Shown here: piece by piece, positions 28,537 through 40,537 of the stretch
Position numbering within the stretch: the stretch's first letter is position 1
How the letters are laid out: the number at the start of each line of letters is the position of its first letter
Origin: Ligustrum vulgare
Lineage: Eukaryota > Streptophyta > Magnoliopsida > Lamiales > Oleaceae
Length of the DNA stretch: 64,000 bases
Assembly (NCBI GenBank): GCA_963555705.1
Contig: OY743174.1
Coordinates: 54,644,234-54,708,233 of the forward strand
Reading direction: 5' to 3'
Position numbers and translations under genes: made by a program
Notes under the pieces: generated by a model
Seen by the model: the letters and a program-made list of their open reading frames with translations, nothing else
Told to the model about the DNA's origin: nothing
The model's database searches: none

Positions 28537-29693
28537 ATTATGTTATAAATATAAAATTCTAATTAATAAACTTAAAATCATAATTATATAAGAACTTTTA
28601 TACTAACTCACAAGTGAGAGCCAACTGTAAATACATCGTCTCTAAAATCACATCAAATATTAAATGTAAGGATATGTTTGATTGCCATATTTTTACCTAG
28701 AAAATGTCACATCATGAAAAATATTTTCTACATTTTGTATTTGTTTGATGTTTGATTTGAAAATTTGACTTAGAAAATATTTTCTATAATACAACCAATT
28801 GAATCATACTTTAGTCATTTGCCTTGAAAATATTTTCTTACTTATTTAGTGAAAAAATATTTTCCACCTTAGAAATCAAACATAGCTTAAAAGTTTTATC
28901 TTGATAGATGTGATAAAATAAAATAAAAATGAAATCGATATTTTTGCATATAGTGATTTGGAATCTGTAGCCGTCAATCCATTATATGGTACAGTTATAC
29001 TTAAAGATATATACACTTTTCTTCCCAAAAGATTTTGAGATATGTTTATTACTTTTTATATATTGTTGTAAATTTGTAAATACTTTTTATAAATTCCAAT
29101 AAATTGAGATTATATTTAGTCTAATTGTTAATTACTTTGGTTAAATACAGTTCAAAAAAAGTATTAGGGACTTTAAAAAGTTACTGACGACAGATAGCAT
29201 ATATAATTGTTTCACAAATTAAAATGCTAAATATTTTGATTATTTGATCTTTACATGCTTATACCTAAATTTTTTTATTTTTTTTACATACAAGTATGAA
29301 AAGTAATTGATAATAAATATCACTAACCCTGTTTGATCCAAGACTACTTTTCAAATTTAATCGAAGATAATTTCCTCTAATTTCACCTTTTTTTTTAAAG
29401 AAACCAGCTTTCAGCCACGGTCAACTATACATTGTTGTTTCAAGAGTTACAAATTGCAAAGTTTAAAAATTTTGATCTGCGACAAGGATGAAAATCAAAA
29501 TAATTCAACAACAAACGTTATATTCAAGGAAGTATTCAATAATTTGTAATCCCGTATCTATTTTTAATTTCTTTTTTTTTATAAATTTCTAAAAAATAAC
29601 ATTTAGTTTCTCCGTGAAATATTTATAAACATCTACATATTTTTCCTCCAATATGAACACAAATATAGTCCTACTTATAAAATATTAACATTA
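28537..29693 (+). mobile_element. Helitron H2, 3' part, first copy
   Basis: The sequence right of LTR 1 matches the sequence right of LTR 2 (39843-42117) base after base from the LTR edge (ATTATGTTATAAATATAAA) to TATTAACATTATTA. It also matches the Helitron at 58235-59400 around ACTGTAAATACATCGTC. The true Helitron 3' end, kept in the second copy at 42162, is missing here. A MITE-like insert with TATGTTTGATT ends lies at about 28672-28890 in both copies. Confidence 0.7.
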
Positions 29694-29698
29694 TTATC

Positions 29699-29747
<49 letters not shown>

Positions 29748-29760
29748 TTTGTGACCTGAT
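29694..29760. repeat. Simple-sequence repeats (TACA)n (CA)n (TA)n
   Basis: Short runs of TACA, CA and TA follow one another exactly where homology between the two Helitron H2 copies stops. This may mark a recombination junction. Confidence 0.85.
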
Positions 29761-29802
29761 CAATTTGGTTTCTGTGTCTTCTCATAAAAAAGAAAACAAT
29801 CA

Positions 29803-30905
29803 ATGAGGGACTTATGCGCTGCGCGGATTCAAGAGGGGAAAACTGAAGTTATAGCCTCAGTGGGTGAACCGGTTATTGTCGAGGGCGTGAGTGGCAAAAA
29901 AAGAAAGACTCTAGGGGTTAGTGGAGTTACAGTGGTGAGACCGGGAAAAAGGCCAATGTTTTTGGAGAAAACGCCAGAGGATGCCCAAGGGGAGTTGATA
30001 CAGGAGGACCTGCCAACAGGCGTTATCATTGGGCAAAAGCAACTGCTGCAACCAGTAGAACAATCTCAACTTAGTCTTGTACAACTGTCACCGTCTTCAC
30101 GGTTGGGTGATGATGATGTGAAAGGAAGTCCCTTCTTTGGGACTACTGAAGAAATGGAGTTGGAGTTTGGGAGGACCAAGAAACTCCGTCCCAAACCGTT
30201 GAGGGATTTTCACACGACCAAGTCCCCACCAAATGATCCCAACCATCCCACCGAAGTTCAGCAGGTCTGCCGTCTAGCGGGCAAATCATGGACTAGAAGG
30301 CAGAGGAAATACATGGAAGAAATGGATCCTCCCGACCTAACTGCGACAGCTGCTGTGAACTTTCAATGTGCTACGGTTCATATGTATAATACCGGACTCC
30401 ACTTGAGGAAAGCATCAAAGAAGGAGAAAAGTCTGAGGGAAAAAGTGGAGCAGATGTCTAAGGAGATTGAGCTGGAGAGAAAACTCCGCCATGATGCCCA
30501 GAAATTTGCTGAAGATGCTGGTCTTGCAAAATTACCCATGAGGAGAAGTTAAATGAGGCAGATGAAGCCAATGCTTATCTTGAGCAACGAGTTAAAGCCC
30601 TCATTAGGGATCTTGAAGAGGCGAATGACAAGTCCAGGGATCTGAAAATTTAGTTGAAAGAGGCTGAAAAAAGAGCTGCAACTGCTGAGGAGAACGCTAA
30701 ATTTGCCTCAACCGCAGCAATTACTTCCTTTAAATCTTCTTCCGAGTTTGCTGCATTGGAATCTGAAATTTACATTTTTTGCATCGAAACTGTCATTCAA
30801 GAGATTGAAGAGAAGTCTCCGGAGTATGAAATCAACTGGTTGAAGGAAGATCTCAAAAAACTGGAGGAGAAGGAATAAGCTCTGAGGGCATCTAATCAGC
30901 AGCTT
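29803..30905 (+). pseudogene. Coiled-coil ORF antisense to the Ty3 polyprotein
   Basis: An ORF of 249 residues (29803-30552) continues in a second frame to 30878 after a frame change near 30530 and a stop near 30651. Charged heptad-like stretches such as KEKSLREKVEQMSKEIELER, and the later KEAEKRAATAEENAKFA, suggest a coiled coil. An upstream PPDLTATAAVNFQCA block looks like a conserved motif. It lies downstream of the Ty3 pol and on the opposite strand. Plant Tat-lineage Ty3 elements (Grande and relatives) are known to carry antisense ORFs at this position, so I infer it is that accessory gene. Function unknown; now broken. Confidence 0.6.
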
Positions 30906-31675
30906 GGGGGTTCTTTAGGCGAAGCTGACACTTAACCATTTTTCTTTCTTTAGCTTTTTGCTTTTGGGGGCTATCCCTTGTAATATTTTGTTCACAAATT
31001 TTCAATAATGAACTCTCTTTTCCTTACTTCTCAGTTCCTACGATTTACATTCTGATCTCAATACTTTGATAAATTTGACAATCTTCCCAATTGATGTTTG
31101 ATTGCACGAGATCTAAACTTGTGTTAACATTGGTGATCGCACAAATGTATCCATAATGAAGAACTGATTGAACCGAATTCTATAAAAAATAAAATTTTGG
31201 TTTATACTCAATAATTTTACCTTCTATGTAGTTAGGCCCAAGATCTTTGAACTCAACTCTTATATTGGGGTTTTTCATAGAGCCCATGTTTTTCATCTGA
31301 TGCTCTCGTGGGATCAGGTTTTTCTTCCAAGTGTGTAGTACTTATACGACTTGGGAGTCTGTTCTTGGACAAACTTTGAGCCCTTCTTTCCCCGTAGGGA
31401 TTACTGGGCATGCCAGTTGAGCTAATATTACCAGACCATAGCTCGATTTTTTCCCTTTTCGAGTTTTGAGGTCGTGACCAAACTCGGGACATCTGAGTTT
31501 GGTAAATCCGAATTAGGTAAATTGCTGGAAAATCTTTCCTTAGCCGATCTCATGACATCGGAATACTGAGGTCGATATTTTTCTGGTGTGTAATTTGTAT
31601 ATTTCGAAACAAAGTTTTCTTTATTCGATAAAAACTTGCCCGACAAAAGTTTTGCTCACGAAAATTTTCAAAAAC
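30906..31675 (-). other. Ty3 element 3' non-coding region
   Basis: This lies between the end of the minus-strand pol (31676) and the antisense ORF. Minus-strand frames at 31253-31646 are Arg/Ser-rich without a recognisable domain. No polypurine tract next to an LTR was found. Confidence 0.45.
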
Positions 31676-34087
31676 CTATTGGTAATAGATCTTGAAGTGT
31701 TCAGCATTCCATGGGTGCAGAAGCGGAATTCCATCCAAAATCTGAAGTTTGTAAGATCTATTTTTTAGTACCTTGGTTACTTGATAAGGTCCCTCCCAAT
31801 TTGGTGTAAAAGCTCCAACGTTGGTTTCTTTGGTGGCTAGGAAGACCATTCTTAGGACTAGGTCTCCTCTTTTGAAATATCTTCTTCGCACCTTATTGTT
31901 ATAATATCTCTCACTTCTTTGCTCGTAAAGGGCGTTCCGTAGGTCGGCCATTTCCCTTTTTCATCCAAAAAATCCAACTCTGTAGTGAGGGAGATATTGT
32001 TTTGCCTTTCGTTGAAGTGCAGGGTTCTGTAGGTCAGTATGTCAATCTCAACTGGAATAACTGCTTCTGTTCCAAACACCATGGAAAAAGGTGTCTCGCC
32101 TGTGCTAGTTCTGGTCGTAGTCCGATATGACCATAGTACACTGGGTAGTTCTTCTGCCCAAATTCCTTTGAATTTGTCTAGTTTGGCTTTCAAAGTGTGC
32201 TTGATAATTTTGTTGATAGCTTCGACCTGGTCATTTGCTTGGGGGTGATTTGGTGTGAAGAAGTGCTTTCTAATGTTTAGCCCTTTACAAAATTCTCTGA
32301 GTCTCCTATTGTCAAATTGCTTCCCATTATCTGTGACGATTGAGTGGGGGATTCAGAATCGGAAAATAATAGATTTTCAAATGAAATCCGTTGTTTTTTG
32401 CTCGATTATTTTGACTAGGGGTTCCGCCTCTACCCATTTTGTGAAATAATCTATGGCCGCGATTGTAAATTTTACTCCTCCTTTTCCAGTTGGCATGGGA
32501 CCTATTAGGTCGATTCCCCATTTGGCGAAAGGCCAGGTGCTGATTACTAAGCTCAACTCTTCCTGTGGGGTTCTATATAGGGGAGCAAATCTTTGACACT
32601 TGTCACACCTCCTAGCGAATACCATGGCATCCTTTTTAAGCATATGCCAAAAATACCCCTGGCTGATTATTTTGTGGGCTAACGCTTGTCCCCCAGTATG
32701 ATTACCACAAATGCCTTCGTGGACCTCCGTCAATGTTTGGAGGGCCTCTTCTTCGTTAAGGCACCTTAGTAGTGGAGTAACATAGCCCCTTTTGTATAGG
32801 AGTTCGTCAACGACTGTATATCTAGCAGATCTGATTCTCAATTTTCTTGTCAGGTTTGGGTCCATAGGAGACCTACCATCCTTCAAAAATTCATAAATTT
32901 CATCCATCCAGCACGGTTTCTCGTCAATAGCCATGAGGACCACCTGGAGAGACTCGTTGGAAGTGAACTGTATTCTACCGAATGGAACGCTATCCAGCTC
33001 ATGAACTCCCTCGCTTGTTGCCAATTTTGCTAATGCATCCGCATGACTATTTTGAGATGGTGGGATTTGTGAAATTTTGGAACTTAAGAATGAAGTCAGC
33101 TCTCTTTTGACGACCTGAACGTACTGGTCCATGCGCCCTTCCTTCATTTGGTAAATTCCCAACAGTTGATTCACTACGAGCTGTGAATCACTATGTAAGA
33201 CGATTTGCTTGACTCCCATTTCCTTAGCCATTTGCAGTCCTGCCACAACGGCTTCATATTTCGCTTCATTGTTCGATGCCTGAAAATCAAAACAGAGAGT
33301 GTGGCAAAAGATCTATTTTTCAGGGCTTTTAAGGACTATTCCCTCTCCTGATCGTAGGTCGGTTGAAGATCCATCAACGTAGAGTTCCCAAACACCTTCT
33401 TGGCTTGTCTTGTCCTGTTGAATTCCAGGGCTGAATTCTTCAATGAAATCAGTTAGGGCTTGTCCCTTAACTGCGGTCCGTGATTTGTAATGGATCTCAA
33501 ATTGTCCCAGTTCTATTGCCCATTTAACCATCCTTCCAGAAGATTATGTTTTCTGAAATATCTGCATGAGAGGGTAATTTGTGAGAACGTGCATGGGATG
33601 CTGTAAGAAGTATGGTCTCAATTTTCTGGAGGCTGTAGTTAGCGCATATGCCAACTTTTCCATTGGTGAATAGTTCAATTCAGCAGCCTACAGAGCTTGA
33701 CTGGTATAGTAAACTGGCAACTGGATTCTTTCTTCCTCCCGTACGAGTACCGAACTTACGGAATGTGGTGACACGGCCAGGTATAAATACAAGTGCTCAT
33801 CTTCCTTCGGATTTAATAACAAATGTTCTTTTGAAAGGTGTTCCTCCAACTTTTCAAAAGCATTTTGGCAAGTTTCTGTCCACTGAAAATCCTTCCCTCC
33901 TCGCAGAACATCAAAGAAAGGTTTGCATTTGTCCGTCAACTTAGAGACTAATATGCTGATTGTAGCTATTCTTCCTGTCAAACTTTGAGTTTCTCTGACC
34001 TTCGTTGGTGCCCTCATTTCCAGAACTGCTTTGATTTTTTCAGTGTTTGCTTCAATTCCGCGCTGGTAGTTGACCATGTATCCTAAG

Positions 34088-35098
34088 CAATGTTCTAAAA
34101 TGCGCTATAATGCGCCTACATTGCGTCTCAAAAATGCCTCGCATAAGCACAATACAAGCCTTAATGCTTTTAAAACCAAATTTTACCGGTCCATCCGGAT
34201 AAAAACCTGTTTCGAACTGGTCCAATTGATAATAAACTGATTGGAGCGATCTAGTCCAATCGATAATAAACTGATCGAACCAATTATATTAATATTATTA
34301 TTATATTATTTATATAAAATTATTTTTATTTTTATATAAAATTAAATTAATTAAAATCTTAACTAAATTATTTTCAACTAAAATAATTGAAAAAAACAAA
34401 AAAACAAAAAACAAACCCAAAAGACTAGTAAATCGGTTGAAGACAAAAAGAGCAAAGTAACCCAATTTATAGAAAGATTGAATCTCAATGCATGCGTCTC
34501 TGTTCGATGTGGGATTGCTGCATCTATCATTTTTGTTTTTTATTTTCATTTTTCTGTTTGATTAAAGAGCACAAGTAGCTACTTAGCCTAATTGGTTGAG
34601 CAACCATTACTAGGTTCAAAAGGTCACAGTTCGAATCCCCAGGCTGCAGGGTTGGGGGTTTTAATTTTTATATTGTATTATTTGTATTGCTTTCTTTTTT
34701 CTTTTTCTTTTTCTAAAAAAAAAAAACATATCTATTTTGAAAATTGTTTTTTCTTTTGATTCTCTTTTATTTATTCAAATCTCCTTATTTGTAAAAATTA
34801 AAAAAAATTCTAATTAGTAAAATAAATAATATTATATATATTATATTTTTTTAATTAGCAATTATAAAAATAAAGAATATAGTTAATAAATGTTTATATT
34901 TATATTGTGGATTTAGTTTTTATGTAAAAAAAATATTATTCACATAAAAATCTATTTTATATCTTAAAAATAATTAAAATAATATTAAAAATACGAAACG
35001 CATTATGACGTTTACTCTTCGCACTGACACGCCTAAGCTTGTGAATCTTGATTCTTGACCTTGACGCATCGCAACGAATTACGCATTTTAGAACACTG
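34088..35098. mobile_element. hAT-type MITE of the CAGTGTTCTAAAA family (copy 2), inside the Ty3 RT
   Basis: The left end is CAATGTTCTAAAA and the right end is TTTTAGAACACTG. The flanks ATCCTAAG (34080-34087) and ATCCCAAG (35099-35106) match in 7 of 8 bases. Removing it would rejoin the RT reading between FLG and YMV, so the retroelement was there first. The last 120 bp closely match copy 3 at 59608-59998. The 1011-bp length is due to nested material. Confidence 0.92.
34570..34660 (+). repeat. tRNA-derived SINE head nested in the MITE
   Basis: TAGCCTAATTGG (34584-34595) fits the box A consensus at every fixed position, and AGTTCGAATCC (34628-34638) fits box B, with about 32 bp between. It lacks tRNA arms and a CCA-compatible acceptor stem, so it is a SINE-like promoter unit and not a tRNA gene. 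Its 3' end is unclear. Confidence 0.6.
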
Positions 35099-38000
35099 AT
35101 CCCAAGAATTTCCCGGAGCTAACACCAAAGGCGCACTTCGCTGGATTCAACTTCATTTTATACTTTTTCAATATCTGGAAGGTTTCGTAGAGATTTCTAA
35201 TGTGGTCAGCATACTTGACGCTTTTTACCAGCATATTGTCGATATCTCCACTGTTTTACCAATCAAGTTGGCAAACATGGAATTCACCAACTGTTGATAA
35301 GTGGCTCCTTCGTTCTTCGGGCCAGAAGATATTACTTTATAACAATATAATCCTCTGTCTGTTATGAATGTAGTGTTTTCTTCATCCTCTGGGCTCATTG
35401 GGATTTGATTGTATTCAGAATATGCGTCCATGAAGCTTAAGAGCTCATGTCCAGCAGTGGCATCTACCATTTGGTCAATTCTAGGCAGAGGGAAGGTGTC
35501 CTTTGGACAAGCTTTATTAAGGTCGCTAAAATCAACGCATACTCTCTAGGTACCATTGTTTTTCTTCACAAGTACTGGGTTGGCAACCCATCTTGAATAG
35601 TGGGATTCTTTGATAAACCCACTGAATCCCCACTATTCAGGAGCTTGTCCACCTCTTTTTCCAGAGCTGCATATTGTTCTGGGTTCAAAGGCCTTCTTTT
35701 TTGTTATTTGGGTGGAACTTTGGGGTTAATTTTAAGCTTGTAACATGCAACATTCGGATCTATTCCATTCATGTCGGAGTGGCTCCAAGCGAAACATCTA
35801 AATTTTCTTGCAAGAAATTTTTAAGGTCGATTTTGATAGGCTCCTTGAGCTCTCTTCCAATAAAAAGTTTCTTATCTGCTCTTCTTGCCATGGGATTATT
35901 GCTTCCAATTCTTCCACGGGCTCCGCTTTCCTTAGACGATTTTCACTCCTCGGGTCGACCCCTAGGTCTGAGATCATCTAAATATCCACTTTGGGGTATA
36001 TAATGTTACAATTTCGAGCCGTATATTGGTTTCCCCGCAATATTCCCTTGCCATTAGAAGTAGGGAACTTCATCATGTAGTGGTAGATTGAAGTTGCAGC
36101 CTTGAGCTCGTGTAGAATTGGTCTTCCCAAAATGGCGTTGTAGTTGGTAGGTAAGTCTACTACGATGAAATCTGCTATGGTCCTCCTCTGGCATGGTGGG
36201 TCTCCAAGCTCGACCATCAACGCGATCTGGCCTTTTGCGTATATTGGCTTGCCGGAGAAACCTTGTAAAGGTTTGTGATGAGGTTGCATCAGACTTCTGC
36301 TTAATCCCATTAAGTCGTAAGTTTGGAGGTATAAAACATTCACTAAACTCATGTTATCTACCAAAGTCCGATGGACATGTATTCTGGTTATGGGCATCGT
36401 TATTATCAGGGCATCACTGTGAGGTTGAAAGACGTGGCGTGCGTCTGACTCCTTGAAAGTGATATTTTCTAATGGATCATTATCTGTTATGGTCTATGAT
36501 CGGGCATCTTTGCTGGAATATGAGTGGGCTTCTCTTACCATCCTTTTTTCTCTCCCTTCTTGATCCCGTAAAGTTTTGGGTTCCTCCCACCATCATTTTG
36601 ATTTCGTTTCTCAGCCCGTCACCATGTTTTCCTTGAGGTCGGGGTGGTGAATTTGTTCGTTCCCCTATTTCCATAGGCTTAGAAACGAACTGCCTTAAAT
36701 AACCTCTTTTGATGAGGTTTTCGATCTCTTCTTTTAATTGTCTGCAGTCGTTGGTTTCATGCCTCGCAGATCAGCGAAATCTGCAATATTTTTGTTGGTT
36801 CAGATTCGATGAGCTCACTTTCAGTGGGGGCGATTTCTTTAAAAGATCTTTATCTTTTACTTGGAAGAACACATTTTCCAATGAGGTATTCAATAAAGTG
36901 TAATCCTGAAACCTTTCAGAGTAGGGCTTGGGTCGGGTGTGCCATTCTCTTTTTCGATCTGGTGTTTTATCCTTTTTTTGAGGCCTCTCTTCTTCTTTTG
37001 TTGGTCTATTCTCTACTCCTCCATCATAGGTTGCATCTTCAGCGTTGATGTATTTCTCAGCTCTGCTTAAAAAATCATAGTACGATGTTGGAACGTCCTC
37101 ATGTACTGACCACCAGAATCGCGTTTTTGGACATAAGCCGGATAATGCGGCCATGAGCACGACATCATCGGATACTTTTTCCATTTAAACTTTTTGTTTG
37201 TTAAATATTTCGAGATAACTTTTTAAAGTTTCAGTTGGGCCTTGTTTGATGGAAACAAGGCTTTCATTTGGTGCCGTCCACATCCTGGATCCCATAAATT
37301 GTCTCAAGAACATTTTGCTGAAAACGCCCCAACTTCCTACGGAAACTTGAGGGAGTTGTCTAAACCATCTTTGAGCTCGATCTCCGAAAGTTAATGGAAA
37401 AGCTCTGCATAAAATGGCATCACTGGCTCCTTGGAGCTCCATCCAGGATGTATATTTATAAATATGGCTCGCCGGATCTGTACTCCCTTTGTAGCCCCGC
37501 AAGAACGGGCATTTTGAATTTGTCTGGAAGCATTTTAGCTAGGACTTCTGGGGAGAAAGGGGATGGAGTGCTTTTGTCATTCCTTTGTATTAGGATTTTA
37601 CCTTTGGAGTCCAACTCTGAAATTTGTTGTCCTATTCTATCCATTTCTTGGGGAATGTCTTCTCTTTTTCACGAAAAGTCTCTGTTTTGGTGATGGTGGT
37701 TTTTTTAGGCTGCTGGCTCGGTTCACCTAGACGGTCGAATACATTTCCTCCTTTCTTGGTGGAACGGGTCTTCTTTGGAGAGAGCTTTCTTTTTCCCCGC
37801 GTTTCTTTGGAAGAATGCTCTTCAAAACTAAGAGCCGTTCTAGTTTGTTGGGCACCATGTGTCGGGGATTGCACCTCAAGTTCAATTCTGGCTGGCAAAG
37901 CTATTTGTTGGTTCTGTTCTAGACGGGCCAATATAGTGGCGAAATGGTCCAATCTGTCCATCATCATATCAATACGAGGATCTTTCCCTCCTTTAGAGGT

Positions 38001-38195
38001 TTCTCCTTGATTCTTCCTGAAATGTGGAGGAACCTTGACTTCACGGCTTTCAGTCCTCGCATTGCTAGAATGTTGACTCATTTTAGGATAATTTGGTCTA
38101 GTGAATTGTTGGAACAAAACTGTCGTACTTGGGTTTTGGAAAAAGCAGTATATTGTAAGCTGGATCGATGGAGAACCTCGCTTTTCAGGGGGAGG

Positions 38196-38216
38196 GCCCT
38201 CCTTCTAGTGCCAAAC
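38196..38216 (-). promoter_or_regulatory. Candidate primer-binding site next to LTR 2
   Basis: On the minus strand, the LTR end GATGTCAACA is followed by GTTTGGCACTAGAAGG. TTTGGCRC-type sequences follow the 5' LTR in many plant Tat elements. This marks LTR 2 as the 5' LTR of the minus-strand element. Confidence 0.55.
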
Positions 38217-39842
38217 TGTTGACATCAAAAATTGACGTTGACACGTGGCAATTCTCTTGCCAACTTATATTGAAGTTTTTCTTTTTTGGAGTTATTTTAT
38301 AGAGGATTCAAAATAATGGAAGTTTTGTTCTGGTTAAAACTATTTTGACAGTGTTTTATTCCCAACTTTTCTGCATGCATTACAATGGCGTAAACCCTTT
38401 CATTTATAGATAAATGCTTAGGGTTTACTGTAGCATAATGAATAAAATAATACAATTTTCATCATAATTAATGTAAATGGCGTCGATTTCTTGTAATTTA
38501 GGCATAACCCAGGTGAAGGTGGGCCCTTTGTGATAACATTCTCTGCTATTTACATAGTGGTGACGTGTGGAAAGCAATTTGTCAGATGGGTAAATATATT
38601 ACCACTACAAATTATACTAAATACATCACATTATATTAACACCGCTAACCAAATATATATTTTATAAATATACCACAATACAAATACAAATATATCCTTG
38701 TCTAATTTAAAAAAAAAAAAAAAAAAAGAAAAAAGGAAAAGAGAAGAAGAAGATAAAATGTGTAGACTGTACACCACATTCTTGAGTTCACCTTCTCCCT
38801 CAGATTTTGACAGGTCATTTCTTGCTGGGATTTTCTTGCCCTATGATTTTCTTGATCTGTACACCACAATGTACAAATAAAATGATTTTGATATGGGATT
38901 TCTTGCTTATGATTTTCTTGGCATTTGCTTCCATTGGGTACATTGGAAGGTGGACAGTAATTTTGGGTGGGAGGGAAACATCAATAGCCAAAGGAGAAAA
39001 TACATCTTCATCCAAATTGAAATCTGAATTTTCTTCTATACTACCATCTTCTTCAGATATTGATAGAAAGAGAGAAAAAAAATGAGGAAAGAGTGGTCGT
39101 TTACAAGCCACGGGAAAACCATTCATCATCTTCATCGTTGTTTGTATTAGGAACAAGGCATAGTTGTTTTCATTAATCAACATTTTGAACTAGGATCTCG
39201 TACTGGATTGACATTGAGCCTGAGATTATTACTTTGGGGAAAGAATAAAGAATGCACAAAAGATGTTTGTTGCTTGGTCTATGAAAGAACTCCTACAATT
39301 TTTTTATGTTCTTACTTTCCTTCTCTTTACTTTCTAGCCTGCGAAAATTGCTTAATTGGCTTGGAAAAAGTAAAAATTAAAAAAGAATGAGAAGAACAAG
39401 ATTGTGGTGTACACAAAAAAATAATAATGAGAAAATATTTAAGGTTATTTAATTAATCTTATTTATGTCTATTTTTACAAATAAAGAAAAAAATTAAAAT
39501 TTTGGTGTATAAAATAAATTTTGTGGTGGCAATATAGTCACCTTTGTCAGAATCATGCCACGTTAGGTAATTCACTTGCATTGAGGTAGTTATTTTCTGC
39601 ATTGAATAGAGTACCATGTGGTCTGCATATTACTAAGGTCGATATTTTACCGACCTCGGAGAGGGAAAACTAAGTCGTATAATTATGAGATCGGAGGTTG
39701 AAGGTCGGGTGGACCTTTGTTCCACGACTAGAAGACCTAAAATGGACCAAGCCCATTTTATTTAGGACCTCTTTTCAAAGGCTGAAGACATGTTCGTCAA
39801 TGTTATCGAATTGGGCCTTGCGAAATATTTTGTTTATCAACA
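38217..39842 (-). mobile_element. Ty3-type LTR 2, 5' LTR of the Tat-like element, split by a MULE
   Basis: It starts TGTTGACATCAAAAATTG and ends TTTATCAACA (plus-strand reading). A 956-bp MULE-like insertion with its 9-bp duplication interrupts it at 38587. Its left neighbour is the gag-proximal leader of the minus-strand polyprotein. Its right neighbour, starting ATTAT, is Helitron H2. Confidence 0.9.
38587..39542. mobile_element. Non-autonomous MULE-like element with gene-like content
   Basis: A perfect 9-bp duplication TTTGTCAGA flanks it (38578-38586 and 39543-39551). The left end TGGGTAAATATATTACCACT faces GTGGTGGCAATATAGTCACC at the right, as imperfect inverted repeats of about 40 bp. 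There is no transposase. The interior has opposed ORFs of 92 residues (38807-39085, plus) and 122 residues (39183-38815, minus). The plus ORF has a hydrophobic segment (DFLLMIFLAFASIGYIG) and a Ser/Lys-rich tail, so it could hold a captured gene fragment. Confidence 0.85.
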
Positions 39843-40537
39843 ATTATGTTATAAATATAAAACTCTAATTAATAAACTTAAAATCATAATTATATAAGAA
39901 TTTTTATACTAACTCACAAGTGAGAGCCAACTGTAAACACATCGTCTCTAAAATCACATCAAATATTAAATGTAAGGATATGTTTGATTGCCATTTTTTT
40001 ACCTAAAAAATGTCACATCATGAAAAGTATTTTTCACATTTTGTATTTGTTTGATGTTTGATTTGAAAATTTGACTTAGAAAATATTTTCTATGCTACAA
40101 CCAATTGAATCATGCTTTAGTCATTTGCCTTGAAAATATTTTCTTATTTGGTTAAAAAACATTTTCCAACTTAGAAATCAAATACAGCTTAAAAGTTTTA
40201 TTTTGATAGATGTGATAAAATAAAATAAAATAAAAATGAAATCGATATTTTTGCAGATGGTGATTTGAAATCTGTAACCGTTAATCCATTAAATGGTACA
40301 CTTATACTTAAAGATATATACACTTTTCTTCCCAAAAGTTTTTGAGATATGTTTATTACTTTTTATATATTGTTGTAATTTTGTAAATACTTTTTATAAA
40401 TTTCAATGAATTGAGATTATATTTAGTTTAATTGTTAATTACTTTGGTTAAATACAGTTCAAAAAAAGTATCAGGGACTTTAAAAAGTTACTGACGACAG
40501 ATAGCGTATATACCTATTTCACAAATTAAAATACTAA

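Larger units (their letters stand above)
31676..38117 (-). pseudogene. Ty3/gypsy (Tat-like) gag-pol polyprotein, decayed
   Basis: On the minus strand the parts occur in Ty3 order. Gag: 38117-36771, with AQRWFRQLPQVSVGSW and SIKQGPTETLKSYLE. Protease: 36397-35978, with NAILGRPILHELKA; the usual Asp-x-Gly-Ser site reads DNMS. Reverse transcriptase: about 35640-33690, with LLSFMDAYSEYNQIPM and FITDRGLYCYKV; the YVDD region is frame-shifted near 35240. RNase H: 33531-32900, with WELYVDGSST and LHSDSQLVVNQL. Integrase: 32800-31676, with a zinc finger (GNHTGG...CDKCQRF), WGIDLIGPMPTGKGG and the end HPWNAEHFKIYYQ. The order, the RNase H style and the antisense ORF fit the Tat lineage. A hAT MITE splits the RT at 34088-35098. 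Stops and shifts throughout mean it is inactive. Confidence 0.9.

Noticed and set aside
28537..29693. Treating this Helitron-like DNA as part of a 1.8-kb LTR
   Set aside because: LTR 3 ends exactly at the same TCAACA/TGTTGA edge, and the duplicated ATTAT lies there, so the LTR is about 660 bp.
33648..33944. Plus-strand ORF of 98 residues
   Set aside because: It is the antisense shadow of the Ty3 RT/RNase H region on the minus strand, as are those at 36193-36456 and 37394-38222.
34570..34660. tRNA gene
   Set aside because: Box A and box B are good, but no acceptor or anticodon stem pairs around them; a SINE head fits better.
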